DNA of 13,124 bases, from positions 1 through 13,124 of the forward strand of contig CAYMRB010000289.1 in NCBI GenBank assembly GCA_964392615.1, written 5' to 3'. Position 1 is the first letter of the stretch. Every line of letters starts with the position of its first letter. Below, in pieces: positions 1-8,268 of this stretch. The notes beneath the pieces are model-generated. The model did no database searches. It saw only the letters and a list, made by a program, of their open reading frames with translations, and had not been told where the DNA came from. The stretch comes from CAYMRB01 sp964392615 (GTDB lineage Bacteria > Planctomycetota > UBA8108). Made by a program: the position numbers and the translations under genes.

Positions 1-1665
1 TGCCGAACCTCGCGGCACTCCCGAGTCGCCGGATCGCCGGTAGCTCCAAAGCGGCATGCCGCCGGTCTTCGCGATGACGATCCCGGCTGCGAGCTGCAAG
101 ACGGTCAAGACGCCGAACACGTAGCGGGCGACCACGATGATCGGGACACCCCAGAGCTCGAAGGACACCTCGCTGTCGACGCCGAGATCGGGATCGATCG
201 AGTGCATCAACGACTTCCACAGCACGTAGGGCGACAGGTAGTAGCAGTACCACACGCGGTCGGCGAGGTTGCCGAAGAAGAAGATCAGCGGCAGCAGAAA
301 CGTGATGACGAAGACGAAGACCGTCGTCAGCCGAGAGTAGAGCGGCGTGAAGTTCGCGACCGACAGCAGGAATCCGAGACTCGCGAACGCGGCGAGGTAG
401 ATCGGCAGCGTCACGAGCGTCTGGTAGACGAGGTGCCGAATGCCGACGTCGGCATACTGGGACAGGCCGAGCTCGAACACGGCGTAGACGACCGACGTGA
501 CGCTCACGTTCAGCAACATCGTGAACAGGAACCCGGTGAACGGCCCCGGCGCGACGAGCCGACGCGCCGACATCAGCCCACGCCAGCGGCGCGCTCGGTC
601 ACGGATGCGACGGGAGACCGCGGCGTCCTCCGTCGGAAAGACGAAGACCGCGACCAGTAGCAGCACCGCCGCGAAGATCAGCGTCCCCTCCATCTGCTCG
701 TGAATGGCTCGCGACGAGGTGCCGAAGTCCGGCGCGAACAGCCATTCGTCGTACTGCGAGACGATCGACAGGAAGATCCGCAGCGGGAAGTAGACGATCG
801 TGAGCACGCGCAGGCCCGAGGAGTGGTCCTCGGCGATGGGCTTGATCCGATTGCACGTGAACAGGAAGAAGTAGGCGAAGATCGCGATCGAGTCGAGCGC
901 CGTCACGGCGAAGACGAGCACGCCGGAGCTCTCGCCGATGCCTGCCGCCGTCGTCAACGCGGCGACGAAGGTGCCGCCCGAGGCCAGGTCGAACGCGGCC
1001 TTCAGCTCGTCCGGCAGGAGCCAGAAGTACGAGATCAGAATCAGCACGACGATCGCGCCGTACACGACGATCGTCGCCGTGACGCTCGATCGGAAGCAGC
1101 TCGAGATGCACAACCCGTACATCGACACGAGCAGGGTCCAGGCGAACAACAGGGCGTAAGCGATCACGACATCGCCGACCTGGACGCCACCGTACAGAAA
1201 GCTGATCGACAGCAGCGGCACGGTCGCGACGAGAAACATGAAGCAGTACATCGTCGCCGCGAAGAACTTGCCCCAGACGATCTCCGCCGGACGCAGCGTC
1301 GTGATGATCAGCAGGTCCAAAGACTGGCGCGTGCGCTCCTCGGTGAACGCCGTCGAGCTGCAGATCGGGAACACGATCAACGCGATGAGCGACTGCACCG
1401 CGAGGAAGGAGTTGAAGAGCGACTGCCCCACCTGCGTCGGCGTCACGCTCGCGTCGCCGGTCGTCATCGCGAGCTGAAAGACCAGGTAGAGGCCCAGCAG
1501 CGTGATGCACGCGAAGTGCGCGATGAAGAAGCGGTTCTTGCGAAACGCGGCGCGCAGCTGCTTGAGCAGGATCGGCCAGCCCATGTTCCCCGTCAGGCGG
1601 CGGAACGTCGGGAACTGCCGCGACAGGAATCCTCCGGCCTCTGCGATTTGTCCGGAACTCGACAT
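1..1665 (-). CDS. ABC-2 type transporter permease, partial (runs off left edge)
   Basis: An uninterrupted frame of 555 codons runs from an ATG at 1665 to base 1 with no stop, so the C-terminus is missing. It is the membrane partner of the ATPase encoded immediately upstream; the gap is 14 bases and an AGGGG lies about 10 bases before the ATG. The N-terminal half has the ABC-2 permease pattern: a hydrophobic segment near residues 48-68, another near 88-105, then the cytoplasmic stretch FTEERTRQSLDLLIITTLRP (about 107-126), the analogue of the E-R-x-x-x-T-L-E-L-L-L segment that contacts the ATPase. Hydrophobic segments follow near 134-157, 165-190, 196-217 and 248-270. A second hydrophobic half (near 283-303, 328-345, 378-400, 415-437, 447-468, 507-530) makes this larger than the usual six-helix subunit. 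Substrate is unknown; export or an envelope role is inferred. Family assignment is solid, specificity is not. Confidence 0.87.
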   Translation of the reverse strand, partial: MSSSGQIAEAGGFLSRQFPTFRRLTGNMGWPILLKQLRAAFRKNRFFIAHFACITLLGLYLVFQLAMTTGDASVTPTQVGQSLFNSFLAVQSLIALIVFPICSSTAFTEERTRQSLDLLIITTLRPAEIVWGKFFAATMYCFMFLVATVPLLSISFLYGGVQVGDVVIAYALLFAWTLLVSMYGLCISSCFRSSVTATIVVYGAIVVLILISYFWLLPDELKAAFDLASGGTFVAALTTAAGIGESSGVLVFAVTALDSIAIFAYFFLFTCNRIKPIAEDHSSGLRVLTIVYFPLRIFLSIVSQYDEWLFAPDFGTSSRAIHEQMEGTLIFAAVLLLVAVFVFPTEDAAVSRRIRDRARRWRGLMSARRLVAPGPFTGFLFTMLLNVSVTSVVYAVFELGLSQYADVGIRHLVYQTLVTLPIYLAAFASLGFLLSVANFTPLYSRLTTVFVFVITFLLPLIFFFGNLADRVWYCYYLSPYVLWKSLMHSIDPDLGVDSEVSFELWGVPIIVVARYVFGVLTVLQLAAGIVIAKTGGMPLWSYRRSGDSGVPRGSA

Positions 1666-1679
1666 CTGTCAGGTCGCCC

Positions 1680-2711
1680 CTATTGCACCTCGCCTCGGGT
1701 CAGCTCCATGAACAGGTTCTCCAGGTCTCGCGACTCGTGACCGACCTCGAGAATCGGCACGTGGTTGTCGGTCAGCAGCTTGATGACGCGGTAGAACTCC
1801 TGAGGCTCGCCGGTGTACTCGAACGTCACCTCGCGTCCGTCGAGCGAGATCTCCTCGACGTGGGGACTGAGGCGCAGCAGGCCATCGACCTCCGGTCGCT
1901 CCTCGCAACACACGATGCGGACGACGTCGCGGCTCCAGCGCTTGCGATGCAGGACGTCCACCGGCCCCGACTCGACCAGCTCGCCCTGCTCGATGATGCC
2001 GACCGACGTGCACAGGTCCGACAGCTCCGTCAGGATGTGGCTCGAGATGAAGATCGTCTTCCCCATGTCGCTGAGCTCCTTCAGGAGCACGCGCAGCTCG
2101 ATGCGTGCGCGCGGATCCAGCGCCGAGGCGGGCTCGTCGAGGATCAGCAGCTTGGGGTTGTGGATCAGCGTCTTCGCGAGGCAGAGCCGCTGCTTCATGC
2201 CCTTCGAGAGATCCGACACCATGCGCTCGCGCAGCCGCGCGAGATCGGTCAGCTCCATGACGTCGCCGATCGTGGCGCGTCGCTGTCGCGGCCCGAGGCG
2301 ATAGGCGCCGGCGAAGAACTCGAGGTACTCCTCCACGGTCAGGCCGTCGTACACGCCGAAGACGTCCGGCATGTAGCCGATGGTCTTGCGGACCTCGTCC
2401 GTGTCGTTCTGGACGCACATCCCGTCGACGAAGACCTCGCCGGAGGTCGGCTCGAGCAAGGTCGCGAGCACCTTGATCGTCGTCGTCTTGCCCGCGCCGT
2501 TCGGCCCGATGAACCCGAAGATCTCGCCTTCCTGGATGGTGAACGAGATTCCGCGCACCGCGACCTTCTCGCCGAAATCCTTGACGAGACCCCGTACCTC
2601 GACGAGCGGCGGCTTCGTGCCGTTGCCGCCGGGCTCGACGAGATCCTCGGAGGTCACCGTCGCGGACGTCGTTTTGTCGGGCGTGTCCATTCCCTGCTTG
2701 TCGCCTGCCAC
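1680..2711 (-). CDS. ABC transporter ATP-binding protein (ABC-2 / CcmA-like)
   Basis: This 343-residue protein binds and hydrolyses ATP to power the permease encoded next. Visible motifs: Walker A GPNGAGKTT (69-77), signature LSKGMKQ (168-174, a variant of LSGGQ), Walker B LLILDEP (188-194) followed by ASALDP, and the switch histidine in SSH (223-225). The Q-loop position has Asp instead of Gln, in GYMPDVFGVYDG (112-123). Roughly 100 residues follow the nucleotide-binding fold, as in the DUF4162-tailed ABC-2 ATPases. The GTG at 2711 is used here, 18 bases after the preceding stop; an ATG eight codons in (2690) is an alternative. Neither has a convincing Shine-Dalgarno sequence, and the first 35 residues are low-complexity, so the start is uncertain. 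The tight spacing on both sides implies co-transcription and translational coupling. Function as a transporter ATPase is near certain; substrate unknown. Confidence 0.93.
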   Translation of the reverse strand: MAGDKQGMDTPDKTTSATVTSEDLVEPGGNGTKPPLVEVRGLVKDFGEKVAVRGISFTIQEGEIFGFIGPNGAGKTTTIKVLATLLEPTSGEVFVDGMCVQNDTDEVRKTIGYMPDVFGVYDGLTVEEYLEFFAGAYRLGPRQRRATIGDVMELTDLARLRERMVSDLSKGMKQRLCLAKTLIHNPKLLILDEPASALDPRARIELRVLLKELSDMGKTIFISSHILTELSDLCTSVGIIEQGELVESGPVDVLHRKRWSRDVVRIVCCEERPEVDGLLRLSPHVEEISLDGREVTFEYTGEPQEFYRVIKLLTDNHVPILEVGHESRDLENLFMELTRGEVQ

Positions 2712-2729
2712 GCGGCTCGCTGCGCTACG

Positions 2730-4970
2730 CTATGGCGCTCCGAGCGGCGGAGAGAGGAAGTAGTAATCGAGACGCTCCCCCGTGGAACGTTGGTCGAGTC
2801 GGAAATCCTGCGCATTGCCGCGATCTAGAAACGCTTCGAAGATCGTCTGTCCCCGGTAGCCCACCAGCCCCTTCGCGGCCAGCTCCCTCGCTCGACGCGA
2901 CGCCGCGACGAACGGATCGACGTCGGCGGGATCCTCGGGGGAGGCCGACGCTGACCGGTCTCGATCGTCGGCAGGGGAAACCGCGGCTGCCAAGACATCG
3001 ATCGAGACGGTCGCGCCGCTCTCGATCGACGGAACGGCGATCCACTGCGCCGCGGAGATCTTGCCGCCCTCGAACGGCCGCACGCGTCCGGCCACGATTG
3101 CCCAGGGCAGGCGATTCGTCACCTGCACGCGTCGCCCGCCGTCGATGACGTCGATCTCGACGCCATCCGTCACACCGTCCCCGCCCGCGAAGGACTCGAA
3201 GCCCGAGTTCAGAAACACGCCCTGCTGCCAGAGGTCGAGATGGAAGCCGCGCAGGGTCAAGGCATCGTCCCGCTGCGACGCGACGGTCGAGCCCTGCGCG
3301 CGAGACAGGTGGACCCCGCTCTTCTGGCGCTGCCTCTCGGCCTCGTTCGCATAGATCGGCAGCAAGAGCTCGCCACGCGGACATTGGATCTGATAGTCGA
3401 CGTCGTCGGCGGAGAACAGGCTGAGGTAGCTCTCGCGCAGAGCGAACGGCTCGCCCTGGCGCTGGTGGAGGAGCGTCACCTGTCGCGCCTTCGTCAGGAT
3501 CCCCTTCGTCACATAGCCGACGACGAAGATGACACCGAGGTACACGAGGATCACGACGGGCTCGACCCAGATGATCGACGGCAATCGATTGCGGCGCTTC
3601 AGGAAGAAGTACACGCCCGGACCGACGACGAGCAGGTACGCGACGATCAAGCCGCCGATGAAGAACGTGCCGACCTCGCGCTTCTCCTCCAGCGCCTTGC
3701 CCAGCCCGCCGGAGCGGACCACCTGGGCCGAGTACTCGCGCCAGGCCGTCGAGTTGTTCACACGCCCCGTTTCCACCGCAAAGCGCCACAGCGCCTTGCG
3801 AAAGACGCCGAGCTTGCCACTGAAACCGACGCCCTGATCGTCGAACGTCAGGACGCCGACTCGCCCCCGGCCGTACGCGACCTCGGCGTAGAGAAGCTCG
3901 CCCGGCAACGGATCGGCCGACTTCGGATCGAGCTCGAAGCGCGGGACCGGCGCGGAGCGCAGCTGACGGAGAAGGTTGGCGTCCCGTCTCAGCGGATTGA
4001 ACCGGGTCAGCGCGGTTCTGTCGCCGAACGCAACGTCCTCCTGATCGACGATGGCCTCGATGATGCGGACCGCATCCGCATCGAGTCGGCCGCGATACGT
4101 CGACGGCCCGATCGCGTACAGATAGCGCGGCTGGAAGGACTCCTGCCGCCGGATCGGCCCGAGCGCGCTGCCGAGCAACGCGCGGGCGAGATCACCCTCG
4201 AGCAGACCCGCGTCACGCCCGGTCGGCGCCAGGACGACGAAGCCTCCCAACGCGACCCACTGCAGCAGAGCGTCGCGCTGGCTCGGCTCGAGCCGGCTCT
4301 CGTCGATGCCGCGCAGGACGACCATGCTCACGGAGTGGTAGCCGAGGGCGCGATCGGGCAATTGCTTGGCCTCGATACGCTCGACCGCGTCGTGGGTAAT
4401 CGTGTTGCTTCCTGGGCGGGCGGGGTTCAAGTCGAGCTCGCTGGCCCACGGCGAGACCTCGTCGCGCTCGCCGCCGACGACCCACGTCGGCAACACGCCG
4501 TCCATGTCCTGGTGCACCTGGACGACACCGCCCGTTCCGAGCATCGACAGCGGGTACGTCTTGCCGCGGACCGTGTACTGAAACCGGATGCTGTGAACGG
4601 TGAGCTCGGCGGGCTGCACGCGCACGTACAGCCACGCGCGACGGGGTGCGCTGCCGCGCGGGACATCGAACCGCGTGCGAGCGGTCAGGTCGACAGCGAG
4701 CCTCTTCGAGTCGGTCCCGTGCGAAACGATCGCCTCGAGGGTCACGGCCTCGTCCGTGTCACCGCGCGCGCGCACTTCGACGTACAGGGGCAGCCAGCCG
4801 CCGTTCTTCCCGAGATAGGACGCGATGTTCTCCGAGAACGAAGCGCTGACGATCTCGACGGGCGCTGCTTCGGTCTGAGCGCGCAGCGGCGGCGCGGAAC
4901 CGTTCAGGGCCCCCACCGCGACCAAAATCGCGACGGCCCGAGTGCAAACGCAGCAACTAGCCCATCTCAC
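2730..4970 (-). CDS. Secreted/membrane-anchored protein with glutamine-amidotransferase-like region, partner of ABC-2 transporter
   Basis: I do not recognise a named family. From the GTG at 4970 the protein is 746 residues. It has an N-terminal hydrophobic signal (AVAILVAVGAL, about 13-23) with a plausible cleavage after LRA (29-31), then a long extracytoplasmic region. Near 211-248 the pattern SMVVLRGIDESRLEPSQRDA ... LLQWVALGGFVVLAP resembles the class I glutamine-amidotransferase-like fold seen in membrane proteins beside ABC-2 or DUF58 genes; no catalytic Cys is evident. Two transmembrane helices lie near 435-457 and 467-488, separated by the basic loop KRRNRLP, followed by a second extracytoplasmic domain of about 250 residues. 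The GTG start is preferred to an ATG at 4988 because GGAGGG sits five bases before it, while the ATG has no ribosome site. It overlaps the recR stop by 14 bases and ends 18 bases before the ATPase. A role in the assembly or selectivity of this transporter is inferred. Confidence 0.82.
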   Translation of the reverse strand: MRWASCCVCTRAVAILVAVGALNGSAPPLRAQTEAAPVEIVSASFSENIASYLGKNGGWLPLYVEVRARGDTDEAVTLEAIVSHGTDSKRLAVDLTARTRFDVPRGSAPRRAWLYVRVQPAELTVHSIRFQYTVRGKTYPLSMLGTGGVVQVHQDMDGVLPTWVVGGERDEVSPWASELDLNPARPGSNTITHDAVERIEAKQLPDRALGYHSVSMVVLRGIDESRLEPSQRDALLQWVALGGFVVLAPTGRDAGLLEGDLARALLGSALGPIRRQESFQPRYLYAIGPSTYRGRLDADAVRIIEAIVDQEDVAFGDRTALTRFNPLRRDANLLRQLRSAPVPRFELDPKSADPLPGELLYAEVAYGRGRVGVLTFDDQGVGFSGKLGVFRKALWRFAVETGRVNNSTAWREYSAQVVRSGGLGKALEEKREVGTFFIGGLIVAYLLVVGPGVYFFLKRRNRLPSIIWVEPVVILVYLGVIFVVGYVTKGILTKARQVTLLHQRQGEPFALRESYLSLFSADDVDYQIQCPRGELLLPIYANEAERQRQKSGVHLSRAQGSTVASQRDDALTLRGFHLDLWQQGVFLNSGFESFAGGDGVTDGVEIDVIDGGRRVQVTNRLPWAIVAGRVRPFEGGKISAAQWIAVPSIESGATVSIDVLAAAVSPADDRDRSASASPEDPADVDPFVAASRRARELAAKGLVGYRGQTIFEAFLDRGNAQDFRLDQRSTGERLDYYFLSPPLGAP

Positions 4971-5565
4971 GTCGTCCCTCCACTGCATCGGAAACGATGT
5001 TCTTGCCGACGTGCTCGAGCTGACTGCCGCTCGGGAGCCCGCGCGCCAGGCGCGTGACCCGGACGCCGGGGTGGAGCGACTTGAGCTTCTCGCTGAGCCA
5101 CAGAGCCGTCCCCTCGCCCTCGAAGTCGGCGTTCGTCGCGAGGATCAGCTCGGCGACCGGCTCACCGCGCAGCCGCCGGAGCAACGCGTCGACGGTCAAG
5201 TCGTCGGGCGAGACGCCTTCGAGCGGCGCGAACGTGCCGAGAAGCACATGGTACAGCCCGCGGTACGAGCCGGACCGCTCGATGGCCTGCAGATCCTTCG
5301 CGTGCTCGACCACACAGATCTGCGTGCTGTCCCGGCTCTCGTCCAGACAGATCGCGCAGCGTTTCGCCTCGCACAGGTTGAAACAGCGCGAGCAGTGGCG
5401 GACCGACTCCTTCACGGCGCGGATGGCGTCCGCGAGACCGAGAGCCTCGTCCGTCGGCGCTCGCAACACGTGATACGCGAGACGCTCGGCGGTCTTGCGC
5501 CCGACGCCGGGAAGCCGCTCGAACTCGGCGACGAGCTTCGTCAGAGACTGAATCGAGACGTCCAT
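4957..5565 (-). CDS. recR: Recombination mediator protein RecR
   Basis: RecR works with RecO and RecF to load RecA on single-stranded gaps; it forms a ring clamp on DNA. The 202-residue length is typical. In order: a helix-hairpin-helix LPGVGRKTAERLA (18-30); a zinc finger HCSRC ... RCAIC with Cys at 58, 61, 70 and 73; a Toprim domain beginning at ICVVEHAKDLQAIE (83-96) and containing ATNADFEGEGTA (143-154), where NPTVEGEATA is more common; and the C-terminal segment ARGLPSGSQLEH. A GTG directly precedes the ATG (GTGATG); the ATG at 5565 is chosen as the conventional start. The gene follows ebfC by about 64 bases in the conserved dnaX-ebfC-recR order and is overlapped at its 3' end by the next gene. 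No key residue is missing. Confidence 0.96.
   Translation of the reverse strand: MDVSIQSLTKLVAEFERLPGVGRKTAERLAYHVLRAPTDEALGLADAIRAVKESVRHCSRCFNLCEAKRCAICLDESRDSTQICVVEHAKDLQAIERSGSYRGLYHVLLGTFAPLEGVSPDDLTVDALLRRLRGEPVAELILATNADFEGEGTALWLSEKLKSLHPGVRVTRLARGLPSGSQLEHVGKNIVSDAVEGRREMG
4976..4981 (-). promoter_or_regulatory. Shine-Dalgarno GGAGGG inside the recR 3' end
   Basis: GGAGGG (minus strand, 4981 to 4976) is followed by a five-base spacer and the GTG at 4970. The site lies within the last codons of recR. It decides the start of the downstream membrane protein gene and suggests that ribosomes finishing recR re-initiate there. Confidence 0.7.
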
Positions 5566-5629
5566 CACTGCTGACCGTAGGATGCGCGCGCACGCGCAAT
5601 TGCCGCAAGCCCCGAGAGAGCCGAAGGCT

Positions 5630-5971
5630 TCAGAAGAGACCGGGGATGAGGCCGGAGGCCATGCCGCCGGAAGCGTCGTTCATCTCATCATCCCTCAGCT
5701 TCTTCGACTTCTCCAGCCCGGCGTTGACCGCGGCCGTGACCAGGTCCTCGAGCATGTCCGTGTCGACCTTGCCGTCCGCGCCGGGCGTGACGACCTTCTG
5801 GTCGATCGAAATCTTCACGAGCTCCTGCTGGCCGTTGAACGTCACCTCGACGAGATCGCCCGCGACGCTCGCCTCGACGTAGCGCTCCCGGAGCTCGTCC
5901 TGCACCCGGTCCATGTCCTTGCGCATCTTGGAGACCTGCTTGAGCAGATCGCCCATGTCCTTCTGATTCAT
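5630..5971 (-). CDS. ybaB: YbaB/EbfC family nucleoid-associated protein
   Basis: This 113-residue protein belongs to a family of small dimeric DNA-binding proteins found between dnaX and recR in most bacteria. The N-terminal half is a charged helix (MGDLLKQVSKMRKDMDRVQD, residues 6-25), the tweezer arm of the family. A beta-strand core follows, VEVTFNGQQELVKISIDQKV (about 41-60), then the helix MLEDLVTAAVNAGLEKSKKL (about 73-92). The tail is the usual Gly/Met-rich end, here finishing IPGLF. The ATG at 5971 has a good ribosome site, GGAGAGG ending two bases before the start, so the start is secure. It lies 115 bases after dnaX and 64 before recR and is probably co-transcribed with both. Its precise cellular role (nucleoid organisation, a link to replication or repair) is not established for the family. 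Confidence 0.95.
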   Translation of the reverse strand: MNQKDMGDLLKQVSKMRKDMDRVQDELRERYVEASVAGDLVEVTFNGQQELVKISIDQKVVTPGADGKVDTDMLEDLVTAAVNAGLEKSKKLRDDEMNDASGGMASGLIPGLF

Positions 5972-6045
5972 GTCCTCTCCGTTCCTACTCGTCGCCCGCG
6001 CTGATCGGTACCCCGGGGCAACCGTCGTTCGCGAGGAATCCGCAC

Positions 6046-6066
6046 CGGACCTGAACTAGCGGTCCG
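6046..6066 (-). repeat. Small inverted repeat between dnaX and ybaB
   Basis: CGGACC and GGTCCG form perfect six-base arms around a nine-base loop, 20 bases beyond the dnaX stop. No U-tract follows, so it does not look like an intrinsic terminator; it could be an mRNA processing or stability hairpin. The rest of the 115-base gap shows only the ybaB ribosome site and no clear promoter. Confidence 0.35.
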
Positions 6067-6086
6067 TTGAAATGGGACTTCGAGAG

Positions 6087-8213
6087 TCATACGAGCCTCC
6101 CGTTGAACAGCTCCTTGGCCTTCTTGACGATCGGATCGTCCTTGAGACGGACCGCTGGAGCGCCGGCCGCAGGGCCGCTATCAGCTTGCGGCGCGGCCTC
6201 GGAAGTCGCCTGGGGCGTCGGGGGCGGCACCTGGCCGGCCTGCGGTGGGGCTGCCGGGCGCGGCGCGGCCTCCGGTGCTGCCGGCGGCGGCGTGGCTACC
6301 GGAGCTGCGGGCGCTGCCGACGGCGGCGGCGCGGCTGGCGGCGGCGCGGCTGGCGGCGGCGTGGCTACCGGAGCCGCGGGCGCTGCCGGGGACGGCGCTT
6401 CCGCAGCTGGCACGGCCTGGGGCGGCTCAACCGCGGCGGGCGGCGGCCCTTCCGCAGCAGGCGCGGCCTGGGGCGGCTCAACCGCGGTGGGCGGCGGCGC
6501 TCGGTCCTTCTCGATCCGCACGCGCCAGGGCTCGGCCGTGACGTCGCGGACGATGGCCTGGAGCGCCGTGATGCGCGCCTCCTTCTTCATCTGCCGCAGG
6601 TGGAACTCGTCGGCAAAGCGTAGCGTGAACGAGTCGGCGCCACCGCCGTTCTGCGCCAGGTCGAGCCGGGACTCGCCGAGAAACGACCCCATTCCCGGGT
6701 GCTTCTTGCGAGCTTCGATGAGGATCTGCTCCCAGAGCTGACGCAGCCGATCGCGATCGCAGGCCGCCGTCCCGAGAGCTTCCGCAGGCGGGCCGGCCGG
6801 CGCCGCGAGCTCCGGCGACGCGACGGCCGTCGCCACACCCGACTGAGCGGACTCCGAAGACGCCATGGGTCGCGACGGCGGCGCCGCCGGATCCGCGGGC
6901 GGTGGCGCCACCGCGGGCGCGGGCGCTGCGGTCGGAGCGGAAGGCGCCACGGCCGCGGGACCCGGACCCGGCTCGGACGCAGCAGCGGGCCGCGGTACGG
7001 TCGCTGGCGCACCCATCCCGCGGTCCGCCGGCGGCGCACTGCGCGGACCGACCGGCGGCCCGCCCCGGTGCTGCCGCTCGACGCCCTCCAGTCGCGCGAT
7101 CGCGCGGTCGAGAGCCCTCGGGTCCTCGAGGCGTGCGAGGCGCAGCAGCGCGATCTCGACGGCGACGGCGGGGTACGCCGAGGTCCGCAAGCGGGTCGCG
7201 GTCTCGACGAGGACCTGCAGGCTGCCGATCGCGACGTCGACCGTCGGCATCGGGGCGGTGGCCTCCGAGCCCGCACCACTCGCCGGGCTCTCGGCCGCGA
7301 CGGCCGCGACGAGGGCCTCGTGGTATGTCTCGATGACCTGCTCGAGCAGAATCGCCGGATCCGCGCCGCGATGCAGGCAGCCCCGGACCGCGTCGAGGAC
7401 TGCCGCGCTCTGGCGTCCGACGAGCCCGGCGTAGATCGCGTCGACGCTCGCGGCATCGACCCGCCCGGTCAGGCGGTCGAGTTCGGCGACGGTCAGCACG
7501 TCGGCGGCGAACGTCATCAGCTGGTCGAGCAGCGTCTGCGAGTCGCGCAGCCCGCCCTTGCTGTACCGAGCGATGCGCAGGAGCAGGCCGTCCTCGCACT
7601 CGCGCCCTTCCGCGGCGCAGATCTGATCGAGCCGACGGACGATGTCCTCCTCGCGGATCGGCTGGAAGTCGAACCGCTGGCAACGCGACAGGACCGTGTC
7701 AGGAATCTTGTGCGCTTCCGTCGTCGCGAAGATGAACTTCACGTGCGAGGGCGGCTCTTCGAGCGTCTTCAGGAGCGCATTGAAGGCCTCGCGCGTCAGC
7801 ATGTGCACCTCGTCGATGAGGTACACCTTGTACGGGCTGCGACTCGCGGGACGGTTGACGCCTTCGATCAGCGACCGGACATCCTCGATGCCACGGTTCG
7901 ACGCCCCGTCCATCTCGATGACGTCGAGGTCCTGCCCCGAGTGAATCGCGTGGCACGTCGGGCACTCATCGCACGACACCGCCCACTTCTCGCGCGGTCC
8001 GTCGCGATCGGCGGCGACCGGACAATTGATCGCCTTGGCGAAGATGCGGGCCATCGACGTCTTGCCGACGCCGCGCGGACCGGCGAACAGATAAGCATGC
8101 GCCAAGCGCCCCTGGAGGATCCCACCGCGAAGGGTCTGGGCGACGGACTCCTGCCCGACGACTTCCTCGAACTTCAGGGGACGGTAGCGTCGGGCGATGA
8201 CCTCGTACTTCAT
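6087..8213 (-). CDS. dnaX: DNA polymerase III subunit gamma/tau
   Basis: DnaX is the ATPase motor of the clamp loader, which opens and loads the sliding clamp and tethers polymerase III. The 708-residue protein shows, in order: the N-terminal signature KYEVIARRYRPLKFEEVVGQ (2-21); Walker A GPRGVGKT (45-52); a zinc module with Cys 64, 81, 84 and 87; Walker B LIDEVHML (132-139); sensor 1 ATT (163-165); SRC (176-178); and sensor 2 GGLRDS (220-225). Domain III ends near 380. A first Pro/Ala-rich linker (about 384-480) leads to a tau-type domain (about 485-570), then a second low-complexity linker (571-688) and a conserved-looking tail DDPIVKKAKELF (692-703). The start ATG at 8213 has no Shine-Dalgarno, but the conserved N-terminus fixes it. 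No A-rich slippery site for a gamma frameshift is visible. Confidence 0.97.
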   Translation of the reverse strand: MKYEVIARRYRPLKFEEVVGQESVAQTLRGGILQGRLAHAYLFAGPRGVGKTSMARIFAKAINCPVAADRDGPREKWAVSCDECPTCHAIHSGQDLDVIEMDGASNRGIEDVRSLIEGVNRPASRSPYKVYLIDEVHMLTREAFNALLKTLEEPPSHVKFIFATTEAHKIPDTVLSRCQRFDFQPIREEDIVRRLDQICAAEGRECEDGLLLRIARYSKGGLRDSQTLLDQLMTFAADVLTVAELDRLTGRVDAASVDAIYAGLVGRQSAAVLDAVRGCLHRGADPAILLEQVIETYHEALVAAVAAESPASGAGSEATAPMPTVDVAIGSLQVLVETATRLRTSAYPAVAVEIALLRLARLEDPRALDRAIARLEGVERQHRGGPPVGPRSAPPADRGMGAPATVPRPAAASEPGPGPAAVAPSAPTAAPAPAVAPPPADPAAPPSRPMASSESAQSGVATAVASPELAAPAGPPAEALGTAACDRDRLRQLWEQILIEARKKHPGMGSFLGESRLDLAQNGGGADSFTLRFADEFHLRQMKKEARITALQAIVRDVTAEPWRVRIEKDRAPPPTAVEPPQAAPAAEGPPPAAVEPPQAVPAAEAPSPAAPAAPVATPPPAAPPPAAPPPSAAPAAPVATPPPAAPEAAPRPAAPPQAGQVPPPTPQATSEAAPQADSGPAAGAPAVRLKDDPIVKKAKELFNGRLV
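6283..6387 (-). repeat. Second in-frame repeat in the dnaX linker (69-bp period)
   Basis: The 36-base segments 6283-6318 and 6352-6387 are identical but for one base and are spaced 69 bases (23 codons) apart. Both encode the AAPAAPVATPPPA stretch of the DnaX Pro/Ala linker. The intervening bases are a GGCGGCGGCGCGGCT microrepeat. The region looks like slippage-prone low-complexity coding sequence. Confidence 0.8.
6398..6499 (-). repeat. 51-bp tandem duplication inside dnaX
   Basis: Bases 6398-6448 and 6449-6499 are two adjacent 51-base copies that differ at four positions. They encode a 17-residue unit of the form PPPxAVEPPQAxPAAE in the C-terminal DnaX linker. Because the unit is a multiple of three, it keeps the frame, and its gain or loss would only change linker length. 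Confidence 0.85.
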
Positions 8214-8268
8214 CGAGCGAAAGAAGCGACGACGACCCGTCTCGTTGGCAAGGATCTCTTCTCGAAGG

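Noticed and set aside
599..1510. Long Arg/Asp/Ala-rich frames on both strands over the permease, ATPase, membrane protein and dnaX genes
   Set aside because: They are composition artefacts of GC-rich coding sequence, with no recognisable domain, and they overlap genes with clear family motifs.
6087..8213. Programmed frameshift producing a short gamma form of DnaX
   Set aside because: No A-rich slippery heptamer is visible; the nearest Lys codons are AAG pairs in a GC-rich context.
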